From: Kitasatospora phosalacinea
Lineage (GTDB): Bacteria > Actinomycetota > Actinomycetes > Streptomycetales > Streptomycetaceae
Length of the DNA stretch: 34,806 bases
Assembly: GCF_000717185.1 (NCBI RefSeq)
Contig: NZ_JNYE01000081.1
Coordinates: 1-34,806 of the forward strand
Direction of reading: 5' to 3'
The notes under the pieces were generated by a model, which saw only the letters and a list, made by a program, of their open reading frames with translations, was not told the origin of the DNA and did no database searches. A program made the translations under genes and the position numbers. This document shows positions 5,900 through 13,687 of this stretch, one piece after another; the stretch's first letter is position 1, and every line of letters begins with the position of its first letter.

Positions 5900-8842
5900 G
5901 TGGCCGAGGAGCAGAACGGGCCGCAGGATCGGGCGGTCGGGGAAGGGCTGTGGGAGCGCGAGCAGGAACTGCGCTCCGCGCACCAGGCGGTGGACAAACT
6001 CTGCCGCGACTACGCCGCGGGCGGCCTGAGGATCGGCGAACTGCTGGTCTTCTTCGGCGCTCCGGGCATCGGCAAGACCTCCGTCCTGGAGCAGCTCCGC
6101 CGGATCGCCGGAGCCCGCCAGGACTCCACCGTGCTGTTCGCCCGCGGTAGCGAGCGCCAGCGCAAGGAGCCGTTCCGGGTGCTGCGGCAACTGCTGCTCC
6201 CGGTGCTCGGCGGCCTCGACGAGGACGAGCGCGAGGCGGTGTTCGGCAGCTGGCAGAACATCGTCGCCCCGGTCGTCGGCCTGGCCCCGCCGTCCGACGA
6301 GGTCGAACGCCCCGACCCGCAGAGCGTCCGCGACGGACTCGACTTCGTCATCACCCAACTCGCGCCCAGGCGCGCCCCCTTGGTGGTGATCGTCGACGAC
6401 CTGCACGCCGTCGACCAGGAGTCGCTGACCTGGCTGGCGTCCTTCGCGCTGCGGGCCCGCGAACTGCCCGTGCTGCTGGTCTTCGCCTACCGCGACGAGT
6501 TCGAGGACGAGGCCCGCCCGCTCGCCGCGCAGATCCAGGAACGGGCCGCCCGCACCCACGAGTTGCTGCCGCTCAACCCGGTGTCGGTGGCCGCCATCGT
6601 GCAGGGCGAGTTCGCCGAGGCCGACGACGGCTTCTGCCGCCAGGTCTGGGCGGTCACCGCCGGGCGCCCCTACGACACCGTCGCGCTGCTGCGCGAGGTC
6701 CGCGACCAGAACCTCGAACCGGTCGAGGAGAACTCGCCCCGGCTGCGCGACCTGGCGGCCGCCGCCCGCGGCGAGGGGCGCGACTACTGGCTCGACAAGC
6801 TCGGCACCAACGTCCTGCGGTTCGCCTGGGCCGCGGCCCTGCTGGGCACCGAGATCAAGGAGGACGTGGCCGCCGCCATCTCCGGCCAGGGCCCGGTGCA
6901 GGCCGCCGAGTCCATCCAGGTGCTGCGCCGCAAGCGGGTCCTCACCAGCCAGCCCGACGGCAGGCTGGAGTTCGTCCACCCGCTGATCGCCACCTCGATC
7001 TACCAGTCGATCCCGCCCGCGGCCCGCACCGGCATGCACGGCCAGGCCGCCACCGTGATCGAGAACAGCGGCGGCTCGCTGATCGAGGCCGCCCGCCACC
7101 TGCTGGAGACCCACCCCGGCGAGGGCGACGACGTCATGGTGCGCAAACTGCGCCGCGCCGCCGCCGAGAACCACGCGATCGGCGCGCCCGAGGCCGCCCG
7201 CCGCTGTCTGGAGCGCGCCCTGAACGAGCCGCCGGACGAGGACGACTACGCCGCCGAGGTGCTGTACGAACTCGCCTGCGCCAGCCTGCTCACCGACCCC
7301 GAGGCCACCGCCAACCAGCTGCGCCGCGCCATCGACACGGAGGACGGCCTCAGCCCCGACCTGCGGGTCGAGGCGGTGTTCCGGCTCTCCGAGGTGATCG
7401 CCCACGGCGGCGACCTGGACGGGGCCGCCGCGCTCTGCCTGGACGAGTCCGAACACGCCCCCGAGGGCCCCGGCCGGCTCCGGCTGCTGGTCGCCCACCT
7501 GCTGTACACCGCCCTGCAGCGCGACGAGGAGGACGGGCCCGGGCGGGCCGCACGCGTCCGCCGGCTCGTCGCCGAGGTCGACCCGGAGAGCGAGGCCGCC
7601 CGGCCCGTCCGCGCCCTCTACGCCTGGGACCTCACCCTCCAGGGCGGCAGCACCGCGGAGGCGCTGCGGGCCGCCGAGGACGCCCTGGTGGACGGCAGGC
7701 TGCCCGGCAGCCTCGGCTGGACCAACACCACCTGGAACTTCGAACTGCCCGCGCTGCTCGGCCTGTGCTTCGCCTACAACGACGAACTCGCCCGCGCCGA
7801 GAAGCTGTTCAGCTCCGCCATCCTGGAGTTCGAGATCGCCGGGTGGAGCGGCGGCCACCGCGGCTTCGCCTACTTCCTGATGGGCTACGCCCGGCTGCGC
7901 CGCGGATTCCTGCCGGAGGCCGAGGACTTCCTGCGCCGCGGCCTGCGGATCGCCGACCGGATGGGCGCCGACCTGCCGCTGACCTGGAACCTGGTCGGCG
8001 CGCTGATCGACACCCTGCTGGCCCGCGGCCGCGACCACGAGGCCTGGGAGACCGCGGTCAAGTACCGCTTCCTGCCGCCCTACCACCAGACCGCGCTGCT
8101 GCTGCCCGACGTGGCCACCATCTACGGCAAGCTGCTGATCTCGCGCGGCGAGCACGCGATGGCCGTCGAGGTGCTGGTGGAGACCGGCACCCGGCTGGAC
8201 CGGCGCGGCTGGCGCTCCACCGTGCACGCCCCGTGGGCCGGGTACCTGGCGGTCGCGATGGCCCACCAGGACGTGGCGGCCGCCCGCAAGATCGGCGAGG
8301 ACGCGGTGGAGCGGGCGCAGGAGTCCGGCTCGCCGTCGGCGATCGGCACCGCGCTGCGGCTGGCCGCCGAGGTCTGGGAGGGCGCGCACGCCGTCGAACT
8401 GCTCCAGGAGGCGGTCGGCCTGCTCGGCCGCTCCCCGGCGAGCTACGAGCACGCGCACGCCCTGGTCGACCTGGGCGCCGCGCTGGTGGGGGTCGGCCGC
8501 AGCCTGGAGGCCGCGGAGCACCTCTACCAGGGCATGGACCTGGCCAAGCACTGCGGCGCCGACGGGCTGGAGGCGCGGGCCCGCGAGGTGCTCTCCTCGG
8601 CCGGGCTGCAGCCCAACCGCCCGGCGGCCCCCGCCAAGGACAGCCTCAACCCGAACGAGCTCGCGGTCGCCCGGCTCGCGGCCCGGGCGCTGCCGCCGCA
8701 GCGGATCGCCGAGGAGCTGCGGCTCCCGCTGGGGCTCGTCAAGCAGCGCCTGGCGGCGGTCCACCGCAAGCTCGGCGCCGGCGCGGAGGGGCTCGCGGAC
8801 GCGCTCGGATTGCTCCTCGACGACCCCGGGCAGGCTGACTGA
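5900..8842 (+). CDS. Large AAA-ATPase / LuxR-type transcriptional regulator (LAL-like)
   Basis: The 980-residue protein has an N-terminal P-loop ATPase module with Walker A GAPGIGKTS (53-61) and Walker B LVVIVDDLH (about 160-169). A long helical, TPR-like middle follows (about 300-880). The C-terminal LuxR-type HTH is at about 910-975 (LNPNELAVARLAARALPPQRIAEEL...VHRKLG). This is the layout of large ATP-binding LuxR (MalT/LAL-like) activators, although the HTH is somewhat divergent. The start is GTG at 5900 with GGAGG at 5888-5892. It is divergent from the terpene synthase and might control it (inference). A strong hairpin follows the stop. Confidence 0.9.
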   Translation: MAEEQNGPQDRAVGEGLWEREQELRSAHQAVDKLCRDYAAGGLRIGELLVFFGAPGIGKTSVLEQLRRIAGARQDSTVLFARGSERQRKEPFRVLRQLLLPVLGGLDEDEREAVFGSWQNIVAPVVGLAPPSDEVERPDPQSVRDGLDFVITQLAPRRAPLVVIVDDLHAVDQESLTWLASFALRARELPVLLVFAYRDEFEDEARPLAAQIQERAARTHELLPLNPVSVAAIVQGEFAEADDGFCRQVWAVTAGRPYDTVALLREVRDQNLEPVEENSPRLRDLAAAARGEGRDYWLDKLGTNVLRFAWAAALLGTEIKEDVAAAISGQGPVQAAESIQVLRRKRVLTSQPDGRLEFVHPLIATSIYQSIPPAARTGMHGQAATVIENSGGSLIEAARHLLETHPGEGDDVMVRKLRRAAAENHAIGAPEAARRCLERALNEPPDEDDYAAEVLYELACASLLTDPEATANQLRRAIDTEDGLSPDLRVEAVFRLSEVIAHGGDLDGAAALCLDESEHAPEGPGRLRLLVAHLLYTALQRDEEDGPGRAARVRRLVAEVDPESEAARPVRALYAWDLTLQGGSTAEALRAAEDALVDGRLPGSLGWTNTTWNFELPALLGLCFAYNDELARAEKLFSSAILEFEIAGWSGGHRGFAYFLMGYARLRRGFLPEAEDFLRRGLRIADRMGADLPLTWNLVGALIDTLLARGRDHEAWETAVKYRFLPPYHQTALLLPDVATIYGKLLISRGEHAMAVEVLVETGTRLDRRGWRSTVHAPWAGYLAVAMAHQDVAAARKIGEDAVERAQESGSPSAIGTALRLAAEVWEGAHAVELLQEAVGLLGRSPASYEHAHALVDLGAALVGVGRSLEAAEHLYQGMDLAKHCGADGLEARAREVLSSAGLQPNRPAAPAKDSLNPNELAVARLAARALPPQRIAEELRLPLGLVKQRLAAVHRKLGAGAEGLADALGLLLDDPGQAD

Positions 8843-8860
8843 CGGCACGGCCGATCCGGT

Positions 8861-8894
8861 CGGCGCGCGGGGCGGGTCTCCGGCCCGCGCGCCG
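8861..8894 (+). terminator. Hairpin terminator after the LuxR-type regulator
   Basis: An 11-bp perfect stem (8861-8871 with 8884-8894, CGGCGCGCGGG and its complement) surrounds a 12-nt loop, 18 nt after the stop at 8842. There is no U-tract, as is usual in these genomes. Confidence 0.65.
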
Positions 8895-8945
8895 GGTCGG
8901 GCTACGCTGACCGGGCAGGAAGATCACCAACCGAGGAGCAGCCCC

Positions 8946-10016
8946 ATGACCGCGCCGGCCGAGCCCACCGAGGTGCACCGGGCACCGTACGACCACTCCG
9001 GCGCCGGAATGGGGCTGGAGCGCTGGACGCTGCGGGCCGGGCCGGTCGAGGCGACGGTGGTCACCCTGGGCGCCGCGCTGCACACCCTCACCGCGCCGGA
9101 CCGCTCCGGCACTCCCGCCCAACTGCTGCTCACCAGCGAGGACGTGGCCGCACTGCTCGGCCCGGCCAAGCACTACGGGGTCACCGTCGGGCGGTACGCC
9201 AACCGGATCGCGGGCAGCCGGATCACCGTCGACGGCGAGGACCACCAGCTGCTGCCCACCGGCAACGGCGTGACCCTGCACGGCGGCCCGGACTCGTTCG
9301 CGCACCGGGTGTGGGAGGCCGAGGAGGTCCCCGGCGGGGTGCGGATGCACCTGCACTCGCCGGACGGCGACCAGGGCTTCCCGGGCGCGCTGGACGTCTG
9401 GGTCGACTTCACCCTCACCGGCTCCGACCTGGTCATCTCCTACCGGGCGGTGACCAGCAGGCCGACGGTGCTCAACCTGACCAACCACGCCTACTTCAAC
9501 CTGGCCGGGGAGGGCAGCGGCGACGTGCTCGGCCACCTGCTGACCGTCGACGCGGACGCGTACACCCCGGTCGACGAGCGGCAGATCCCGTACGGCCCGT
9601 ACGAGCCGGTGGCGGGCACCCCGTTCGACTTCACCACCGCCCGGCCGATCGGCGAGCAGATCCACGACGGGCACCCGCAGCTGAAACTTTCACGCGGCTA
9701 CGACCACAACTGGGTGCTGCGCGAGCGGCCCGCGGACGGGCCGCCGGTGCGGGCGGCGCTGCTGGCGGACCCGGGCAGCGGGCGGACGCTGGAGGTGCTG
9801 ACCACCGAGCCGGGCATCCAGGTGTACACCGCGAACGGCTTCGACGGCGCGGTCACCGGGCCGTCCGGGGTGCCGTACGGCCCGTACGCCGGGGTGGCGC
9901 TGGAGACCCAGCACCACCCGGACTCGCCGCACCAGCCGTCGTACCCGTCGACCGAGCTGCGGCCGGGGCAGGAGTTCCGGTCCACCACCGTGCTGCGGCT
10001 GGGCACCGCCGGCTGA
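8946..10016 (+). CDS. galM: Aldose 1-epimerase (galactose mutarotase)
   Basis: The 356-residue protein is a full-length GalM-type mutarotase, which interconverts alpha and beta anomers of aldohexoses in the cytoplasm. Family motifs are all present: GRYANRIA, the LHGG histidine (H112), NLTNHAYFNL with the catalytic-acid histidine H181, and VALETQHHPDSP with the catalytic-base glutamate E320. The start at 8946 has GAGGAG at 8933-8938. No signal peptide is seen. It sits directly upstream of the maltose operon in the same direction but is cut off from it by a 15-bp terminator, so the shared sugar role is contextual rather than one transcript. Confidence 0.93.
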   Translation: MTAPAEPTEVHRAPYDHSGAGMGLERWTLRAGPVEATVVTLGAALHTLTAPDRSGTPAQLLLTSEDVAALLGPAKHYGVTVGRYANRIAGSRITVDGEDHQLLPTGNGVTLHGGPDSFAHRVWEAEEVPGGVRMHLHSPDGDQGFPGALDVWVDFTLTGSDLVISYRAVTSRPTVLNLTNHAYFNLAGEGSGDVLGHLLTVDADAYTPVDERQIPYGPYEPVAGTPFDFTTARPIGEQIHDGHPQLKLSRGYDHNWVLRERPADGPPVRAALLADPGSGRTLEVLTTEPGIQVYTANGFDGAVTGPSGVPYGPYAGVALETQHHPDSPHQPSYPSTELRPGQEFRSTTVLRLGTAG

Positions 10017-10032
10017 CCCGCCCCTGATCGAC

Positions 10033-10065
10033 GAGGCCCCCGGGAGCGCTGCTCCCGGGGGCCTC
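10033..10065 (+). terminator. Terminator between galM and malE
   Basis: A perfect 15-bp stem (10033-10047 with 10051-10065) encloses a 3-nt loop (GCT), 16 nt after the galM stop. It separates galM from the maltose operon. Confidence 0.85.
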
Positions 10066-10164
10066 TGCGTGCCGGTCGACTGCAAGGAGTTTCCGCAAGG
10101 CGACGGATGGTCAAGACGCGCGGCGGCAACTCTAAGGACACGTGGACGTAACGATCCCCGTCGT

Positions 10165-10198
10165 CTTGCAGAAACTTGCTGCAAGGGCTTTCAGCAAC
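10165..10198. promoter_or_regulatory. Layered MalR-type operator upstream of malE
   Basis: The core CTTGCTGCAAG (10175-10185) is an 11-nt palindrome. It is flanked by TTGCAGAAA (10166-10174) and TTTCAGCAA (10190-10198), which are inverted copies of each other at 8 of 9 positions. CTTGC/GCAAG elements of this kind are the known operators of Streptomyces maltose and amylase promoters bound by MalR/Reg1. Two further GCAAGG copies lie upstream near 10082-10100. The cluster overlaps the predicted -35 of malE, which fits repression. Confidence 0.7.
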
Positions 10199-10218
10199 GC
10201 TCGCCGCGCTGTTACGTT
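10189..10218 (+). promoter_or_regulatory. Predicted malE promoter
   Basis: TTTCAG (10189-10194), 18 nt, then TACGTT (10213-10218) is the best sigma-70-like pair ahead of malE. It would give a 5' UTR of about 95 nt. The -35 box lies inside the operator cluster. Confidence 0.45.
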
Positions 10219-10319
10219 CCTGCTCAAGCCCGGCGGCCGCAACGGCGCAGTCGGCTTCGGACAGCCATTATGCGCCGTCCTCCTCCATCTCGGGCACCCC
10301 CACCTTTCTAGGAGTTTCC

Positions 10320-11603
10320 ATGCGGCGTGGCATCGCGGCCTCCGCTCTCGTTGCGGCACTGGCGGTCACCATGGCGGCTTGCAGCAGCAGCGGCTCCGGC
10401 TCGGACGCCAAGGGCGACGGCGGACCGGTCACCATCACCTACTGGGACACCTCGAACGCCACCAACGAGGCTCCCAACTACCAGGAGCTGGTCAAGAAGT
10501 TCGAGGCCGCGAACCCGAACATCAAGGTCGACTTCGTCAACGTGCCGTTCGACACGGCGCAGAACAAGCTGCAGACCGCGATGGGCGCCAAGGGCGCGCC
10601 GGACGCCTTCCGCGCCGAGGTCGGCTGGACCTCCGCCTTCGCCAAGGCCGGCTACCTGGAGCCGCTGGACGGCACCCCCGCGCTGACCGACGCCTCCGTC
10701 TTCCAGCCCTCGCTGATCCAGCAGGCCAAGTACTCGGGCAAGACCTACGGCGTCCCGCTGGTCACCGACACCCTCGCCCTGATGTACAACAAGGAGCTCT
10801 TCGCCAAGGCCGGCATCACCGCCGCCCCCACCACCTGGGACGAGCTCAAGGCCGACGCCGCGCAGCTGAAGGAGAAGGCGGGCGTCGACGGCTTCTGGCT
10901 GAAGGCCGCCGACGGCTACTACGCCATGCCGTTCCTGTACGGCGAGGGCACCAACATGGTGGACGCCGCGGGCAAGAAGATCACCGTCAACTCGGCCGAG
11001 GCCGCCAAGGCCATCGAGACCTACAAGTCGATGTTCACCTCGCCCGGCACCGTGAAGGCCGACGTCACCACCGACGCCTACGCGCACATGATGGACGCCT
11101 TCAACAGCGGCAAGGTCGCGGCGATCATCCAGGGCCCGTGGGAGGTCACCAACGTCTACAAGGGCTCCGCGTTCGCCGACAAGAAGAACCTCGGCATCGC
11201 CGCCGTCCCGAACGGCTCCTCCGGCAAGGGCGGCGCCCCCACCGGCGGCCACAACGTCTCCGTCTACGCCGGCTCCGACAAGGCCCACAAGGAGGCCGCC
11301 GAGAAGCTCGCCGCGTTCCTGACCTCCGCCGAGAGCCAGAGCTTCCTCGCGCTGAAGAACGGCACCCTGCCCACCCGGACCGACGCCTACACCGCCGAGG
11401 TCAAGGCCAACCCGGGCATCGCGGACTTCCAGGCGATCCTGCCCTCCGCCCAGCCGCGCCCCGAACTGCCCGAGTACGCCTCGCTGTTCGGCTCCTTCGG
11501 CACCAACCTCGGCAAGATCGTCCAGGACCAGTCGGACATCAAGGCCGGCCTCGACGCCACCGCCACCGACTACGCGAAGCTCCTGCCGGACTTCAGCAAG
11601 TAA
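10320..11603 (+). CDS. malE: Maltose/maltodextrin ABC transporter substrate-binding lipoprotein
   Basis: The 427-residue protein is an extracellular solute-binding protein family 1 member. It starts at ATG 10320 with AGGAG at 10310-10314. The lipoprotein signal peptide ends in a lipobox MAAC, giving lipidated Cys21 and membrane anchoring. The body shows the MalE pattern: ITYWDTSNATNEAPNYQELVKKFE at the N-terminus, GVPLVTDTLALMYNKELF in the hinge region, and a C-terminal helix bundle. Neighbours malF, malG, an alpha-glucosidase and a MalR-type repressor make maltose or maltodextrin the likely ligand. The ATPase is absent from the operon; in Streptomyces the shared ATPase MsiK, encoded elsewhere, energises such systems. 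Confidence 0.92.
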   Translation: MRRGIAASALVAALAVTMAACSSSGSGSDAKGDGGPVTITYWDTSNATNEAPNYQELVKKFEAANPNIKVDFVNVPFDTAQNKLQTAMGAKGAPDAFRAEVGWTSAFAKAGYLEPLDGTPALTDASVFQPSLIQQAKYSGKTYGVPLVTDTLALMYNKELFAKAGITAAPTTWDELKADAAQLKEKAGVDGFWLKAADGYYAMPFLYGEGTNMVDAAGKKITVNSAEAAKAIETYKSMFTSPGTVKADVTTDAYAHMMDAFNSGKVAAIIQGPWEVTNVYKGSAFADKKNLGIAAVPNGSSGKGGAPTGGHNVSVYAGSDKAHKEAAEKLAAFLTSAESQSFLALKNGTLPTRTDAYTAEVKANPGIADFQAILPSAQPRPELPEYASLFGSFGTNLGKIVQDQSDIKAGLDATATDYAKLLPDFSK

Positions 11604-11613
11604 CACGGATCGG

Positions 11614-11647
11614 CCGCCCGGCCCACACCTGACGGTGGGCCGGGCGG
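11614..11647 (+). terminator. Intergenic hairpin between malE and malF (attenuator / mRNA stabiliser)
   Basis: A 13-bp perfect stem (11614-11626 with 11635-11647) and 8-nt loop start 10 nt after the malE stop. Placed inside an operon, it probably lowers permease expression relative to the binding protein by partial termination or by protecting malE mRNA 3' ends, as known for E. coli malE-malF. Confidence 0.7.
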
Positions 11648-11733
11648 ACCCCGTGGGGCCCGCAGCAGGCCCCCGTCAGACCCCCAGCAGTCGCCGAGGC
11701 AGGCGGCGGACCTCCCGGAGAAGGTGTCAACCC

Positions 11734-12684
11734 ATGGCAGTTGCGGTCGCACAGCGCATCAGGCTGTCGTACTCGAAGTACTGGTACGCGTACGCGATGA
11801 TCGCGCCGGTCGTGATCGTCCTCGGGGTGCTGGTCGGCTACCCGCTGGTCCGCGGCGTCTACCTGACCCTGACCAACGCCACCAGCCTCAACGTCGGCCG
11901 GCAGATCGGCGTCAACCACATCCCCGACAGCTTCGACTTCATCGGGCTGGACAACTACGCGGACGTGCTGTGGGGGCCGACCGCGTACGACCGCTTCTGG
12001 TCGCACTTCATCTGGACCGTCGCCTGGACCGCGATCTGCGTGGTCCTGCACTACGGCATCGGCCTGGGCCTGGCGCTGCTGCTCAACCGCAAGATGCGCG
12101 GCCGCGGCCTGTACCGGCTGGTGCTGATCCTGCCGTGGGCCGTGCCGACCTTCGTCACCGTCTTCTCCTGGCGGCTGATGCTCGCCGACGGCGGCGCCGT
12201 CAACGGGCTGCTCTCCTTCCTGCACCTGCCCGAACCCGCCTGGCTGTCCGACCCGCTGGCGCAGAAGGCCGCCGCGATCCTGGTCAACACCTGGGTCGGC
12301 GTGCCGTTCATGATGATCTCGCTGCTCGGCGGCCTCCAGTCGATCCCGCAGGAGCTGTACGAGGCCGCCGAGATGGACGGCGCCAGCCCCTGGCAGCGCT
12401 TCCGCCACGTCACCCTGCCCGGCCTGCGCACCGTCTCCTCGACCGTCGTGCTGCTCGGCGTGATCTGGACCTTCAACCAGTTCGCGGTCATCTTCCTGCT
12501 GTTCGGCTCCGGCGCCCCCGACGCGCAGATCCTGGTCACCTGGGCCTACCGCCTCGGCTTCGGCCAGCAGCCCTCCGACTACGCGCAGTCCGCGACCTAC
12601 GGGATCCTGCTGCTGTCGATCCTGATCGTCTTCACCACCTTCTACCGCCGCTGGCTGGCCCGGAACGAGAAGGCCAACGGATGA
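11734..12684 (+). CDS. malF: Maltose ABC transporter permease (MalF-type)
   Basis: The 316-residue protein is a binding-protein-dependent sugar permease with six predicted membrane segments. It lacks the extra large periplasmic domain of E. coli MalF, as usual for Gram-positive homologues. The cytoplasmic EAA loop starts at E210 (EAAEMDGASPWQRFRHVTLP) and would contact the ATPase. The ATG at 11734 is preceded by GGAGAAGG at 11717-11724. Its stop overlaps the malG start (ATGA), so the two permeases are translationally coupled. Confidence 0.92.
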   Translation: MAVAVAQRIRLSYSKYWYAYAMIAPVVIVLGVLVGYPLVRGVYLTLTNATSLNVGRQIGVNHIPDSFDFIGLDNYADVLWGPTAYDRFWSHFIWTVAWTAICVVLHYGIGLGLALLLNRKMRGRGLYRLVLILPWAVPTFVTVFSWRLMLADGGAVNGLLSFLHLPEPAWLSDPLAQKAAAILVNTWVGVPFMMISLLGGLQSIPQELYEAAEMDGASPWQRFRHVTLPGLRTVSSTVVLLGVIWTFNQFAVIFLLFGSGAPDAQILVTWAYRLGFGQQPSDYAQSATYGILLLSILIVFTTFYRRWLARNEKANG

Positions 12685-13634
12685 GCCGCCAGACCGCCCC
12701 CCAGACCGAGGAACCCGACCAGGCAGGCAGCCCCATGACACTCACCGCCGACCGCCCCGCCGCCGAGACGGCCCCCGCCGAGCGCCCCGCCAAGGCCCGC
12801 CGCCGCGGCCAGTCCTCCCCGCTGGCCACCGTGCTCTCGCACGGCACGCTGATCGTCGCCAGCCTGGTCGCGCTGTTCCCGGTGCTGTACATCGCGTACA
12901 TCTCGCTCGGGCCGGACGACAACGACTACCTGCACCCGGCGAAGATCTTCGACAAGATGACCTTCGCCAACTACACCAAGGTCATGAACGACACCGGGTT
13001 CTACACCTGGTTCGGCAACTCGGCGATCGTGGCCGGCGGCACCACCGTGATCGGCGTGCTGATCGCCGCCTCCACCGGCTACGCGGTCTCCCGGATGCGC
13101 TTCCCCGGCTACCGCCAGCTGATGTGGACCCTGCTGGTCACCCAGATGTTCCCGATCGCGGTGCTGATCGTCCCGATGTACTACATCCTGTCGAACCTCG
13201 GGATGCTGGACAGCTACACCGGCCTGATCCTGGTCTACTCGTCCACCACGGTGCCGTACTGCGCCTGGCTGCTCAAGGGCTACTTCGACACCATCCCGAT
13301 GGAGATCGACGAGGCCGGCCGGGTCGACGGGCTCTCCCCGATCGGCACCTTCTGGCGGCTGATCCTGCCGCTGGCCCGCCCGGGCCTGGCGGTGGCCGCG
13401 TTCTACTCCTTCCTCACCGCCTGGGGCGAGGTCGCCTACGCCTCGACCTTCATGCTCTCGTCCGACAAGTACACGCTGGCGGTCGGCCTGTCCTCGTTCG
13501 TCAGCGAGCACGACCACCAGTGGCAGCTGATGGCCGCCACCTCGGTGCTCATCGCGCTCCCCGCCGCGGTCGTCTTCTACCTGGTGCAGCGCCACCTGGT
13601 CACCGGCCTGACGGCCGGTGCCGCGAAGTCCTGA
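12681..13634 (+). CDS. malG: Maltose ABC transporter permease (MalG-type)
   Basis: The 317-residue protein begins at an ATG that overlaps the malF stop by 4 nt. It has a hydrophilic Ala/Pro/Thr-rich cytoplasmic N-terminus of about 50 residues, then six membrane segments. The EAA loop starts at E211 (EAGRVDGLSPIGTFWRLILP). It pairs with MalF to form the maltose channel. A second in-frame ATG at 12735 is an alternative start that would shorten the tail. Confidence 0.92.
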   Translation: MSRQTAPQTEEPDQAGSPMTLTADRPAAETAPAERPAKARRRGQSSPLATVLSHGTLIVASLVALFPVLYIAYISLGPDDNDYLHPAKIFDKMTFANYTKVMNDTGFYTWFGNSAIVAGGTTVIGVLIAASTGYAVSRMRFPGYRQLMWTLLVTQMFPIAVLIVPMYYILSNLGMLDSYTGLILVYSSTTVPYCAWLLKGYFDTIPMEIDEAGRVDGLSPIGTFWRLILPLARPGLAVAAFYSFLTAWGEVAYASTFMLSSDKYTLAVGLSSFVSEHDHQWQLMAATSVLIALPAAVVFYLVQRHLVTGLTAGAAKS

Positions 13635-13687
13635 ACGTCCCGCCACCTCCCACGTCACTTCCACAGCCTCCAAGGGATGACTGTCCA

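Noticed and set aside
5750..8848. 1032-codon minus-strand frame opposite the LuxR-type regulator
   Set aside because: Composition is Gly/Val/Gln/Arg shadow of the real gene; the plus-strand product has Walker and HTH motifs.
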